From: Rheinheimera sp. MM224
Lineage (GTDB): Bacteria; Pseudomonadota; Gammaproteobacteria; Enterobacterales; Alteromonadaceae
Reading direction: 5' to 3'
Length of the DNA: 64,000 nt
NCBI RefSeq assembly: GCF_947090785.1
Contig: NZ_OX352320.1
Span: 4,205,001 to 4,269,000, forward strand
In this document: positions 8,152 to 17,335 of the stretch, in pieces
Layout: every line of letters begins with the position of its first letter
Position numbering within the stretch: position 1 is the stretch's first letter
Translations under genes and position numbers: made by a program
Notes under the pieces: generated by a model
Databases searched by the model: none
Told to the model about the DNA's origin: nothing
The model's input: only the letters and a program-made list of their open reading frames with translations

Positions 8152-9612
8152 ATGTCAGCGGTACGCTTTAAGGGTTCGGGTGCTGTAATTTTGCTGCTCC
8201 TCTGGCTGGCAAGCTGGTCTGCAGTAGCGGAATCCTTATTGTCTGACGCTCAGATCACACACCTGAAACAAAAAGGCAAAGTCACCTATTGCATTGACCC
8301 CAACTGGCTGCCTTTTGAAGCGCTCTCTGAACAAGGCAAACATACGGGTATTTCAGCTGAGTATATTCGTCTGTTACAACGCATGCTGCCGGTACCTCTG
8401 GAGTTATACCCTACTGCCGACTGGCCGGCATCGTTGCAAGCAGCCAAAGACAGACATTGTGATTTGCTTACTCTGGCCATGCCCACCCCTTCCCGTCTTG
8501 AGTACCTTATCTTTACCAAAGCTTACCTTGAAGTCCCTAATGTCGTAGTCACCACCAAAGACAAAGCCTTTATCCGCTCAGTAGCAGATATTCCGATCTC
8601 TTCTCCTGTTGGTATAAGAGCTGGCTTTGGCACACTTGAGTTTTATCAGCAACGTTATCCGCAATTACAGCTGGTGCCTTTTCACGACTACGAACAAGGG
8701 CTGTTGCAGGTACAAGCCGGCCATTTATACGGCATGCTCGGCAATATGGGTAGTATCAGCTACAGCCTGCAACAAAACTCCATCACCAATCTGAAAATAG
8801 CAGGGCGTCTGGCTGAGGATACACAGCTCAGTCTGGCTTGCCGGAATGATGACCCAATGCTGTTGGAAGTTTTTGACAGACTACTACTGCAGATCAGTCC
8901 TGAGCAAAAACAGCAAATCAACAATCACTGGCTGGCGATTCGTTACGACCAGGGGTTTGACTATGAGTTGTTCTGGCAAATGTTGCTGGCTTTTGTCTTG
9001 CTAATTTCAGTGGTCAGTATCAGTTACCTGAAGCTGAAAAAACTCAATCTCGCTCTGGTTGAAGCCAACACCAGGCTGGAGCAATTGAGCCAACATGACC
9101 CTTTAACTGGTTTGTATAACAGGCAATATTTCGAACCTCGTGTGCAACAGGCCTTAGCTTTGTGCCAACGACAGCAACTGCCACTGACTTTGGCCATGAT
9201 GGATTTGGATCACTTTAAAGACATCAACGACACACTCGGACACAGCTTCGGCGACCAGTGTTTAAAAGACTTTGCAGAGCTTTGTCAGAGTCAGTTTCAG
9301 CGCAAAGACGACTTACTGGTGCGATATGGCGGCGAGGAATTTATTCTGGTCAGTGTCGGCAGTGACGCAGAAACCATGCAGCAATTACTAGAAGATTTTC
9401 TGCAGCGCCTTGAGACTCACCAGGTCCGGCTAAACCATCAACAGGGCCATTGCACAGTCAGTATTGGCTGGTACTGCGACATTCCGCCCGCAACTCTGGA
9501 TAGCAGAAGCTTAGTTGAACTGGCCGATCAGGCGTTATACCAGGCCAAAGACGCAGGCCGCAACTGTGCAGTTCGCTCCGAAGCGACCGTACCCACTAGC
9601 CCAGATTATTAA
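8152..9612 (+). CDS. Diguanylate cyclase with periplasmic SBP_bac_3 sensor
   Basis: A 486-residue inner-membrane enzyme making cyclic di-GMP from two GTP. Order: signal anchor (1-26), periplasmic SBP_bac_3 domain (about 32-265), one transmembrane helix (about 282-302), and a GGDEF domain (about 325-470). The active-site GGEEF is at 393-397, and the DLDHFKDINDTLGH stretch that binds metal and GTP is intact. No inhibitory RxxD site is seen just before GGEEF. Its gene end overlaps the Lrp gene by 17 bases tail to tail. It probably senses a small amino-acid-like ligand. Confidence 0.92.
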   Translation: MSAVRFKGSGAVILLLLWLASWSAVAESLLSDAQITHLKQKGKVTYCIDPNWLPFEALSEQGKHTGISAEYIRLLQRMLPVPLELYPTADWPASLQAAKDRHCDLLTLAMPTPSRLEYLIFTKAYLEVPNVVVTTKDKAFIRSVADIPISSPVGIRAGFGTLEFYQQRYPQLQLVPFHDYEQGLLQVQAGHLYGMLGNMGSISYSLQQNSITNLKIAGRLAEDTQLSLACRNDDPMLLEVFDRLLLQISPEQKQQINNHWLAIRYDQGFDYELFWQMLLAFVLLISVVSISYLKLKKLNLALVEANTRLEQLSQHDPLTGLYNRQYFEPRVQQALALCQRQQLPLTLAMMDLDHFKDINDTLGHSFGDQCLKDFAELCQSQFQRKDDLLVRYGGEEFILVSVGSDAETMQQLLEDFLQRLETHQVRLNHQQGHCTVSIGWYCDIPPATLDSRSLVELADQALYQAKDAGRNCAVRSEATVPTSPDY

Positions 9613-10024
9613 TCCACTCACTCATCACCACATGGGTCCGAATTTTAATGACGTCCAGTTCGGCATCCAGTAACTCGCGAATTTCATGCAGCCGCTGCAT
9701 AGACTCTGTTTTTACATAAACCAATAAATCCATTTCACCGCTGATGCCATGACAGGTCACCACCTCTGGAATAGCGCGAAATACATGCATTACATCAGCG
9801 CAACGACCACAACGATGCTGAATTTCAAAGTAAGCCGACACCGCGCTTTTTTGTGATTCAGACAGCAACACCTGGTAACCGCGGATCACGCCGTTTTGTT
9901 CCAGCCGCTTAATACGATCGGATACAGCGCTGCGCGACAAACTGACTTTTTCAGCCAGAGTCGACACACTTTGCCGGGCATCTTTTTTCAGTTCGGCCAG
10001 AATATGTTGATCAAATTTATCCAT
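9596..10024 (-). CDS. Lrp/AsnC-family transcriptional regulator
   Basis: A 142-residue DNA-binding protein with an N-terminal HTH (about 4-50, LKKDARQSVSTLAEKVSLS then RLEQNGVIRGY) and a C-terminal RAM/AsnC ligand domain (about 65-138). Length and layout are standard for the family. It is divergent from the amino acid exporter gene across a 129-base intergenic region, the usual arrangement for a local regulator controlling an exporter in response to an amino acid. That pairing is inferred from position. Confidence 0.92.
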   Translation of the reverse strand: MDKFDQHILAELKKDARQSVSTLAEKVSLSRSAVSDRIKRLEQNGVIRGYQVLLSESQKSAVSAYFEIQHRCGRCADVMHVFRAIPEVVTCHGISGEMDLLVYVKTESMQRLHEIRELLDAELDVIKIRTHVVMSEWINNLG

Positions 10025-10153
10025 ATGGGTATACGCACTCCGGCATTTTGCCGCTGTTTTTATTAATAGACCTGCATTTTCACGGTAGAAAACCGCAGTT
10101 TGTCGCTTTGGCTTTTATTAGAATATCACCAGCCTTAATCGAAGAGAAAAACT

Positions 10154-11398
10154 ATGTCACACAAAGGAATTGGACGCTGGCAAGGTGCGGCACTGATGGC
10201 CACCACTTTACTTGGCACCGGAGTATTTATTCTGCCGCAGATGACAGTGGCTGTGGCTGGCTCTTGGGCTTTGCTGGCCTGGTTGTTACTTACTGTCGCT
10301 GTATTGCCGCTGGCTTTTACCTTTGGTTTGCTGGCCAGCCGTTTTCCTCACGCCACAGGGCCAGCGCACTTTGCAGCTTTAGCTTTTGGTGAACTGACGG
10401 GCCGAATTCTTGGCCTGATGTTTTTGCTGGTAGTGCCGCTTGGTGCTTCCGCCGCTCTGATGATTACTTTTGAATTTATCGCACCTTTGTTACCTGAAGC
10501 CCAACAATGGCGATTGCCGGTTGAACTAAGTCTGCTGGGCTTATTATGGTTACTGAATTATCGTGGCTTACAGCTTTCGGCGCGCCTGCAGTTTGGTTTA
10601 ACTTTGCTGATTATTGCAGTTGTTCTGCTGTTATTACTGGCCTTTGGCCTGCTGCAACCGCAAAACCTGCAACAGCCTTCTTTACCTGATTTTAATGGCG
10701 GCGCTTTGGCTGCTGCTTGTGCTATCGCCTTCTGGAGCTTTTTAGGTGTAGAAGCTATGACCCACCTGGCCCATGACTTCAGAGATGCCGGTAAAGATTT
10801 ATTGCCTGCTCTCATTCGCGGTTGCCTGGTGGTTGGCGCTATTTATATCGCCTGCAGCTATCTGGTGCTGGTGATGGGTTCAGGCCATCCGCTGGCTATG
10901 ATTGGTGTTTTTAATCAGTTGTTAGGCGGTTATGGTGAACTGGTGCTTGGTGTTTTAGGTTTTTGCAGTGGCATAGCGACAGTGAATGTCTATACCGCCA
11001 GTGTCGCCCGCTCTTTGGCCAGTTTTAGTGAACAAGGCATTACGCCTGCTTTTTTTCAGCAGAAAACCCACCACCAGATGCCGCAACGTGCGCTCACCGC
11101 CATTATCGCCACTATGGCGGCGGTGTTGTTACTGACCAGGTTCAGCGGCCAACAACTGGAGGATTTAATCAGTTGGGTCAACGGAGTTTTTGTAGTGATT
11201 TATCTGGTCAGTATGGCAGCTGCGTATCAACTGCTGCCAGGTCGCTATAAAGCAGTAAGTCTGGTCAGTTTAGCTTTATGCCTGCTGCTTGCTGTGGCTA
11301 TAGCAGAACATATGTTGTACGCCCTGCTGTTGATTGCCCTGATTTGGCCATTGCTTTATATGCAGCAGAAAAAACAACGACTTAGCGTACCACTTTAA
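10154..11398 (+). CDS. APC-superfamily amino acid exporter, YjeH-like
   Basis: A 414-residue inner-membrane protein with about 12 transmembrane helices. The start, QGAALMATTLLGTGVFILP, is the APC substrate-binding first helix and resembles E. coli YjeH (methionine and branched-chain amino acid exporter), as do TGPAHFAALAFG and FWSFLGVEAMTHLA. It is divergent from an Lrp-type regulator, consistent with export induced by excess amino acid. Its stop overlaps the convergent lipoprotein gene by 17 bases. The precise substrate is inferred. Confidence 0.87.
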   Translation: MSHKGIGRWQGAALMATTLLGTGVFILPQMTVAVAGSWALLAWLLLTVAVLPLAFTFGLLASRFPHATGPAHFAALAFGELTGRILGLMFLLVVPLGASAALMITFEFIAPLLPEAQQWRLPVELSLLGLLWLLNYRGLQLSARLQFGLTLLIIAVVLLLLLAFGLLQPQNLQQPSLPDFNGGALAAACAIAFWSFLGVEAMTHLAHDFRDAGKDLLPALIRGCLVVGAIYIACSYLVLVMGSGHPLAMIGVFNQLLGGYGELVLGVLGFCSGIATVNVYTASVARSLASFSEQGITPAFFQQKTHHQMPQRALTAIIATMAAVLLLTRFSGQQLEDLISWVNGVFVVIYLVSMAAAYQLLPGRYKAVSLVSLALCLLLAVAIAEHMLYALLLIALIWPLLYMQQKKQRLSVPL

Positions 11399-11717
11399 GT
11401 GAGCCATCCTTGATCTGGCGAGTGACAGTGTAAGGTAAAGCTAAGGTATCGGTGACAGCACAAAGCACGGTGTCAGTGGCCCAGAACGGGAATTCTGCCG
11501 CTGTTCTGTAGCTGGTGTTGTCCGGTTCACCATAGAGCTGGCAGAAGTTATGCGCCACGCCGCTATAAATACGCGGGATAGACTGACAATAACTTCTTTT
11601 GTCGTTATAACTGATTTTCACTTTGCCTTGTTCTGGTGCCAGAGTTCTTACTGAGCCACATCCGGTTAAAACAAAAATCAGAGTGAACAAGCTCAGATAG
11701 CTGATTGTTTGCCGCAT
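11382..11717 (-). CDS. YceK/YidQ-family lipoprotein
   Basis: A 111-residue lipoprotein. The signal peptide ends in the lipobox LTGC, with the acylated Cys at about residue 20. The body carries the family pattern RIYSGVAHNFCQLYGE and DTLALPYTVTRQI, as in YceK/YidQ (DUF1375). Role unknown in all species. The ATG follows the stop of the cupin gene with no gap, so the two are translationally coupled. Confidence 0.85.
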   Translation of the reverse strand: MRQTISYLSLFTLIFVLTGCGSVRTLAPEQGKVKISYNDKRSYCQSIPRIYSGVAHNFCQLYGEPDNTSYRTAAEFPFWATDTVLCAVTDTLALPYTVTRQIKDGSLKVVR

Positions 11718-12149
11718 TTAGTTTCCTTCTGTTAACGACGCTGAATTTGCCTGCCCCACAGCACCGGCATAAAAAATCAGCAACAACACAGGTTCATTGC
11801 CAATATTTTTACCACTATGGGCTGTATTGACCACTTCAGCTAAAGCATCTCCTGCCTTAACCACATTAGTTTTACCATTTTTTAACTTTATTTCCAATTG
11901 GCCCTGCAACACCACACCAAAAGAAGGCACAGGATGCAAATGCCAGCCAGTTTCGCCACCAGGCGCTATTTCAATTCTGACACCGGTAATTTCAGCCTGA
12001 CCTTGCGGATATTTTAATAAAGCACCGTCCCAACTCTGGCTGGTTTTTAATACAGGAGTCACCTTTACAGTCTCGCTTGTTTCAATAGCAAACAAAGCGG
12101 AACTGAATGATAAAAACAAAGCACAGCTAACAACAATTACTTGATTCAT
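11718..12149 (-). CDS. Exported cupin-domain protein
   Basis: A 143-residue protein with a cleavable signal peptide (about 1-21) and one cupin_2 barrel. Visible are GGETGWHLHPVPSFGVVLQG (metal-binding HxH and downstream residues of cupin motif 1) and AEVVNTAHSGKNIGNEP (motif 2). It is probably a periplasmic metal-binding protein of unknown activity. The frame is open to 12245, but the ATG at 12149 has a TGGAAA site and begins the signal peptide. First gene of a two-gene unit with the YceK-like lipoprotein. Confidence 0.82.
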   Translation of the reverse strand: MNQVIVVSCALFLSFSSALFAIETSETVKVTPVLKTSQSWDGALLKYPQGQAEITGVRIEIAPGGETGWHLHPVPSFGVVLQGQLEIKLKNGKTNVVKAGDALAEVVNTAHSGKNIGNEPVLLLIFYAGAVGQANSASLTEGN

Positions 12150-12327
12150 AAGTTTTTCCAATAAGGGACAGATGGAATCAAGTCTAGTCGGGGTAAAACA
12201 TATCTCCAGAAAAAACAATAAGAAAGCACTCTGGTTCAGCCGCATTTCAGCTAGTATTCTTTAGAGTAAGCGGCGTCATAACGTCTTTGTTCTGAAACCC
12301 AATCAAACGCCTTCTAAGGATCAGCCC

Positions 12328-12711
12328 ATGCAATCGGACACCAGCACTTTTCGCTTCAGTTTAAAATTCAGTATTGGCCTTTTTGTGCTGCTGACCTTGT
12401 GGTTGCTGTATCTGGACTGGCAGCTGTTAGTGCCGGGTTGGCTGAAGTATGTGTTTGTTTTGATTAACGCCGTCACTCTGTTTGGTTACTGGCGCGATAA
12501 GAAGGCGGCGGAGCAGCAGGCATGGCGCACTCAGGAAAGCACTTTGCTGCTGTTAGGTTTAGCAGGCGGCTGGCCAGCAGCTTTTGTGGCTCAGCACTGG
12601 TTTCGGCATAAAAACCGTAAAGTCAGCTTTCAATTACTGTTTTGGCTGACCGTGCTTTTGCACACTTCTGCCTTATACAGCTTATGGTTATCCGGTTGGT
12701 TGCTGCCATAA
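12328..12711 (+). CDS. DUF1294-family membrane protein
   Basis: A 127-residue inner-membrane protein with about four hydrophobic segments. The hallmark of DUF1294 is the C-terminal WFRHKNRKVSFQ after a Gly-rich helix (LLGLAGGWPAAFVAQH); both are present. Some relatives carry an N-terminal cold-shock domain, which is absent here, so this is the membrane-only form. An AAGGAT site precedes the ATG. Function unknown. Confidence 0.86.
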   Translation: MQSDTSTFRFSLKFSIGLFVLLTLWLLYLDWQLLVPGWLKYVFVLINAVTLFGYWRDKKAAEQQAWRTQESTLLLLGLAGGWPAAFVAQHWFRHKNRKVSFQLLFWLTVLLHTSALYSLWLSGWLLP

Positions 12712-12820
12712 GGGCAAAAACTGCGACCAGAAACAGAGCTTGCTCTATACCCAAAGTACAAAGCGCGATAGATTAAGGAAAAAAGACAACTGCATTGCAG
12801 TTAAAACTATCGAGGGATCT

Positions 12821-13990
12821 ATGCGTTTTACTCTATTATCCATCAGTTTAATCGCCGCTTTGGGTTTGCAGACTCAGGCCGCAGACTTTAGCCAGCAGGC
12901 CAATAAAATCGCTCAAAGCCAGCTGATTATAGACACTCACATCGATGTACCTTACCGCTTACATGACGACTGGGAAGACGTGACCAAAGCCACCAAAAGA
13001 GGTGAATTTGATTACCCCCGCGCCAAAGCCGGTGGTTTAAATGCGCCTTTTATGTCGATTTATATTCCGTCTTCTTACGAGAAAAAAGGCGGCGGTTATC
13101 TATTGGCGAATCAGCTGATTGACAGTATGGAAGCTCTGGTCGGCCGTGCACCGGATAAATTTGCAATGGCCTATAGCAGCGCTGATTTAGCCAAACACTT
13201 TAAAGAAGGCAAAATCTCACTAGCCTTGGGTATGGAAAACGGCACTCCTATCGAAGGTAAGCTGGAAAATCTGCAGCACTTTTATGACCGTGGTATTCGA
13301 TACATCACCTTAGCGCATTCCGAAAGTAACCATATAGCCGACTCCAGCTACGACTTACGCCGTCAGTGGAAAGGCTTAAGTCCTTTTGGTAAAGAGCTGG
13401 TCAAAGCCATGAATGAGACAGGTATCATGATTGATATCTCTCATGTGTCTGACGATGCGTTTTATCAGGCCGTTGAGATCAGTAAAGTACCAGTCATTGC
13501 CTCCCACTCTTCATTGCGCGCTTTTGTGCCGGGTTTTGAGCGCAATATGGACGACAAGATGATCAAGGCACTAGCGAAAAATGGCGGTGTGATCCAAATT
13601 AACTTTGGTTCAGCTTTTGTCGTTTCAGCCGCCAATCAGTGGGGTTTACAACGGGATGGCGCTTTTAAAGCTTCAGGCCAGACCGATAAAGACGCTTTTA
13701 CGGCAGAATATAAAAAGAAAAACCCATATCCATTTGCCTCTTTAGCTAAGGTGCTGGATCATATCGACTATGTGAAAAAGCTGGTGGGCATAGACTATGT
13801 CGGCATCGGTTCTGACTTTGACGGTGTAGGCGATTCCTTACCTGAACAGTTAAAAGATGTGTCTATGTACCCTAACCTGATCCGTGGCTTATTAGAGCGT
13901 GGTTACACAGAGCAAGAAATTGAAAAAGTCTTATCCGGTAATACACTAAGAGTTTGGCGTGCAGTAGAGGACTATGCCGCTAAACACTAA
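12821..13990 (+). CDS. Membrane dipeptidase, peptidase family M19
   Basis: A 390-residue exported zinc dipeptidase that cleaves dipeptides, including those with a C-terminal D-residue. Signal peptide is about 1-20. Metal ligands are visible in IDTHIDVPYR (HxD), GMENG (bridging Glu), TLAHSESN, DISHVSD and IASHSSLRAF, and GIGSDFDG closes the barrel. The frame opens at 12740 but the ATG at 12821 has a CGAGGG site and starts the signal peptide. The only nearby genes are signalling genes, with no obvious pathway partner. Confidence 0.93.
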   Translation: MRFTLLSISLIAALGLQTQAADFSQQANKIAQSQLIIDTHIDVPYRLHDDWEDVTKATKRGEFDYPRAKAGGLNAPFMSIYIPSSYEKKGGGYLLANQLIDSMEALVGRAPDKFAMAYSSADLAKHFKEGKISLALGMENGTPIEGKLENLQHFYDRGIRYITLAHSESNHIADSSYDLRRQWKGLSPFGKELVKAMNETGIMIDISHVSDDAFYQAVEISKVPVIASHSSLRAFVPGFERNMDDKMIKALAKNGGVIQINFGSAFVVSAANQWGLQRDGAFKASGQTDKDAFTAEYKKKNPYPFASLAKVLDHIDYVKKLVGIDYVGIGSDFDGVGDSLPEQLKDVSMYPNLIRGLLERGYTEQEIEKVLSGNTLRVWRAVEDYAAKH

Positions 13991-14014
13991 ATTGAAGCAG
14001 TAGAGGTATAGTAA

Positions 14015-17000
14015 ATGGATTGGTTACGTCAGTTGTTCGAACACCCAGCCGATCCATTGCTGTTATCCGGCAGCTACGATCTTAGTTTAGTGGTGTTGTC
14101 GTTTTTAATTGCGGTTTTTGCCTCAGCTATGGCGATGCAGGTTACAGCTCAGGCTATTAGTGTCAGCAAAAACTCGCTGCGTTTAATGATGCTTGGCAGT
14201 GGCAGTATCGCACTTGGCGGTGGTGTCTGGTCTATGCATTTTATTGGCATGCTGGCTTTTGCCTTATGCACAGATGTCAGTTATCACTTCGGTATTACCG
14301 CTTTATCCATGCTGCCCAGCATAGCCGCCTCCTGGGTGGCGCTGGACCTTATCAGTAAAAAACACATTAGCCTGCCTCAGCTGTTGCTGGGTGGGCTATT
14401 AATGGGCGCAGGTATAGGCACAATGCATTACAGCGGTATGGCCGCAATGCAAATGTCGGTCGCTTTGCGTTACGACTTGCCGATGTTTTTACTCTCTATT
14501 TTGGTGGCAGTGGTACTTGCCATCATTGCTCTTTGGATCCGCTTTGGCTTAAAACGTTTTAATCTGGCACCACAGTGGCTGACGTTATTAAGCAGCTTAG
14601 TGATGGGCGGTGCTATCAGTGGCATGCATTACACAGGTATGGCAGCAGCTCGTTTTGTCCCCCCTGTTGGTTTTCAGCCAGATACACAAGCAGGTGAAAT
14701 GCCCTTAGTGCTCGCTATGGGTATTACCTTTACCACTTTGATGATCAGCAGTTTAGTGGTAGCTATTAACTTGCTGTTGAAATACCGCGAAGCCAGTGCT
14801 TTGGCCAAAGTCAGTGAAAGCCGATTGTTAGCCATGATGGACACAGCTGTCGACGGTATAGTGACTATCAATGCACAGGGCCTTATTCAGGGCATGAACA
14901 AAGCAGCGGAGAAAATTCTTGGCTGGACAACTGCTGAGCTACTGCATAAAAACGTTAATATCCTGACACCTGTGACCATTCGTCCTGATCACGACTCCTA
15001 TCTGCATAACTACCTGACCACAGGCGAAGCTAAAATTATAGGTATAGGCCGTGATGTGGAGGCTGTGCATAAAAATGGTCATGCAGTGCCAGTGCGGCTG
15101 GCTATTGGTCATGCCAAATTGCCGGATGAAGATATCTTTGTCGCCTTTATCACCGACATCAGCAGTCGCCTGCAGATGGAACAGGCACTGAAAGAAAACG
15201 AAGAAAAATTCCGCTCTTTGATTGGCAATATTCCTGGCGCAGCCTACCGCTGTCTGTTTAATGAAAACTGGGATATGGTGTTTATTAGTGACGCCATTGA
15301 AACCTTGTCCGGTTACCCTGCCAGCGATTTTATGTTGCCAACCCCGAAGCGCAGCTGGTCTGATTTAGTGCATCCGGATGATAAAAGCACCACCACTCAG
15401 CTCGATTTGTATCAGGGTCATTTCACCATTGAATACCGGATTATTCATAAAGATGGCTCCATCCGCTGGATGCTGGAATATGGCGAAGCGGTAAAATCAA
15501 CAGAAGGTGACATTGTCTGGCTGGATGGATTTTTAATGGATATCAGCCAGCGCAAACAAATGGAAGTCGAGCTGCTCGAAGCGAAAGACAAAGCTGAGCT
15601 GGCAGCAGAGAGTCGCAGCGCATTTCTGGCCAATATGAGCCATGAAATCCGCACCCCTATGAACGCCATTATTGGTTTCAGCGATCTGTTATTAAGTTCG
15701 GAGCTATCCGCAGAGCAGAAAAAACACTTGGCTACTATTCATGGTTCGGCCCACTCGTTATTGCATTTACTGAACGATATTCTCGACAGCGCCAAGCTGG
15801 AAAAAGGCAAACTTGAGCTGGAGTTACATGATTTCTCTTTGCCTGCAGTGTTAGATGCTGTGGTCTCGACCTTGTGGATCCAGGCGCGGAAAAAACAACT
15901 GGCATTGCGACTGGAGCTGTCTCCTCAGCTGGGTGAATTTTATTACGGTGCACCAGACAGACTACGTCAGGTATTAACCAACCTGATTGGTAACGCCATT
16001 AAATTCACCGAACAAGGCACTGTGCTGGTGAAAGTTGCCCCCACAACCAATCAGCAACTGCTGTTCAGTATTTTTGATACTGGTATTGGTATAGCAGCCG
16101 ATCGTTTACCACAGATATTTGATGCCTTTACTCAGGCTGACGCCTCGATGAGCCGACGTTTTGGTGGTACAGGCCTTGGCACCACCATCAGTAAACAGTT
16201 GGTCGAGCTGATGGGCGGGCAAATTACAGTGCAAAGCACAGAAGGTGTTGGCAGTTGTTTTGAATTCAGCCTGCCGCTACAAACCGGTAAAGTCACAGTA
16301 GCTGGACAACAAGGTTACGTGCCTGCTTTACCTGCCTTAAATATACTGATTGCCGATGATATTCCGCAGAACCTGGAGCTGTTAAAACTGTTGCTGCAAC
16401 GAGCAGGACATCAGGTAACAGCAGTGACTGACGGTATTGAAGCAGTGAAAACCATCAAACAACACAGCTTTGATGTGGTGCTGATGGATATTCAGATGCC
16501 GAATCTGGATGGACTGCAAGCCTGTAAGCAAATACGACAGTGGGAGATGGCTCAAAACAAAACTATGCTACCTGTGATTGCGTTAACAGCCAGTGTGTTG
16601 GACGAAGATAAAACTGCAGCTAAAGACGCAGGTATGCAGGGTTTTGCCAGCAAACCTATAGACTTTGCCGTGTTGTGTTTTGAGATAGCCCGCGTGCTGG
16701 ACATTGAAGTGCGTGAGCCTTTATCACAACACTCTGAAACCACAGCTACAGTTCAATTGCTGAACCTCCCCAAAGCCCTGCAGCTCTGGGGTAATCTGGC
16801 TACCTATTTGCCGCAGTTAGAACAATTTCTGCACCAACAAAAACCGATGATAGAACTGGCTATGGAGCAGCTACAAGCTGGAAACTATAACGCAGTGCAG
16901 CAACAAGCTCATGCCATTAAAGGCGTCAGCGCCAATTTGGGGCTGGAGCCATTAAGCAGAGTGTGTGCCGAATTAGAACAGGCTGCGCGGCAACAACAGC

Positions 17001-17335
17001 AGCAAAGAGCTGCTGAATTACTGCAAAAAATTCTTGGCTGCTGGCCAAAATTTGAAGCGGAACACCAAAGGCTGTTTTTAGAACAACCTGCTGCTGCAGA
17101 GATGCAATCCACACAACTGAATAACCAGCAATTGGCCGACATGCTCGATAACTTGCAACAGTCTTTACTAAGACACGAACTGGACGATCAAGGGATAGAA
17201 CAATTGTCTCATTACAGTGGCGAACATCAGCAACTCTTGATGAAGTTACTGGATGCCGTCAATGATTTTGACTTTAACCTGGCGTTGCAATTGCTGGAGC
17301 AGTTAAAACACAAGCTGGGTGAAGGAGAGCTCTGA
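14015..17335 (+). CDS. Hybrid sensor histidine kinase: MHYT-PAS-PAS-HisKA-HATPase-REC-Hpt
   Basis: A 1106-residue inner-membrane phosphorelay kinase. N-terminal MHYT sensor with seven helices and three motifs (SMHFIGML, MHYSGMAAM, MHYTGMAAAR), thought to bind a metal or diatomic gas. Then two PAS domains (about 265-380 and 395-515), HisKA with phospho-acceptor His543 (SHEIRTPMNA), the ATP-binding domain (N box NLIGNAIKF, G boxes DTGIGIA and GTGLGTTIS), a receiver with Asp825, and an Hpt domain with His966 (AHAIKG). The G2 box reads GLGTTIS where GLGLAIS is commoner. Its stop overlaps the next gene's ATG (TGATG), so the kinase and HD-GYP regulator are coupled. Confidence 0.95.
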   Translation: MDWLRQLFEHPADPLLLSGSYDLSLVVLSFLIAVFASAMAMQVTAQAISVSKNSLRLMMLGSGSIALGGGVWSMHFIGMLAFALCTDVSYHFGITALSMLPSIAASWVALDLISKKHISLPQLLLGGLLMGAGIGTMHYSGMAAMQMSVALRYDLPMFLLSILVAVVLAIIALWIRFGLKRFNLAPQWLTLLSSLVMGGAISGMHYTGMAAARFVPPVGFQPDTQAGEMPLVLAMGITFTTLMISSLVVAINLLLKYREASALAKVSESRLLAMMDTAVDGIVTINAQGLIQGMNKAAEKILGWTTAELLHKNVNILTPVTIRPDHDSYLHNYLTTGEAKIIGIGRDVEAVHKNGHAVPVRLAIGHAKLPDEDIFVAFITDISSRLQMEQALKENEEKFRSLIGNIPGAAYRCLFNENWDMVFISDAIETLSGYPASDFMLPTPKRSWSDLVHPDDKSTTTQLDLYQGHFTIEYRIIHKDGSIRWMLEYGEAVKSTEGDIVWLDGFLMDISQRKQMEVELLEAKDKAELAAESRSAFLANMSHEIRTPMNAIIGFSDLLLSSELSAEQKKHLATIHGSAHSLLHLLNDILDSAKLEKGKLELELHDFSLPAVLDAVVSTLWIQARKKQLALRLELSPQLGEFYYGAPDRLRQVLTNLIGNAIKFTEQGTVLVKVAPTTNQQLLFSIFDTGIGIAADRLPQIFDAFTQADASMSRRFGGTGLGTTISKQLVELMGGQITVQSTEGVGSCFEFSLPLQTGKVTVAGQQGYVPALPALNILIADDIPQNLELLKLLLQRAGHQVTAVTDGIEAVKTIKQHSFDVVLMDIQMPNLDGLQACKQIRQWEMAQNKTMLPVIALTASVLDEDKTAAKDAGMQGFASKPIDFAVLCFEIARVLDIEVREPLSQHSETTATVQLLNLPKALQLWGNLATYLPQLEQFLHQQKPMIELAMEQLQAGNYNAVQQQAHAIKGVSANLGLEPLSRVCAELEQAARQQQQQRAAELLQKILGCWPKFEAEHQRLFLEQPAAAEMQSTQLNNQQLADMLDNLQQSLLRHELDDQGIEQLSHYSGEHQQLLMKLLDAVNDFDFNLALQLLEQLKHKLGEGEL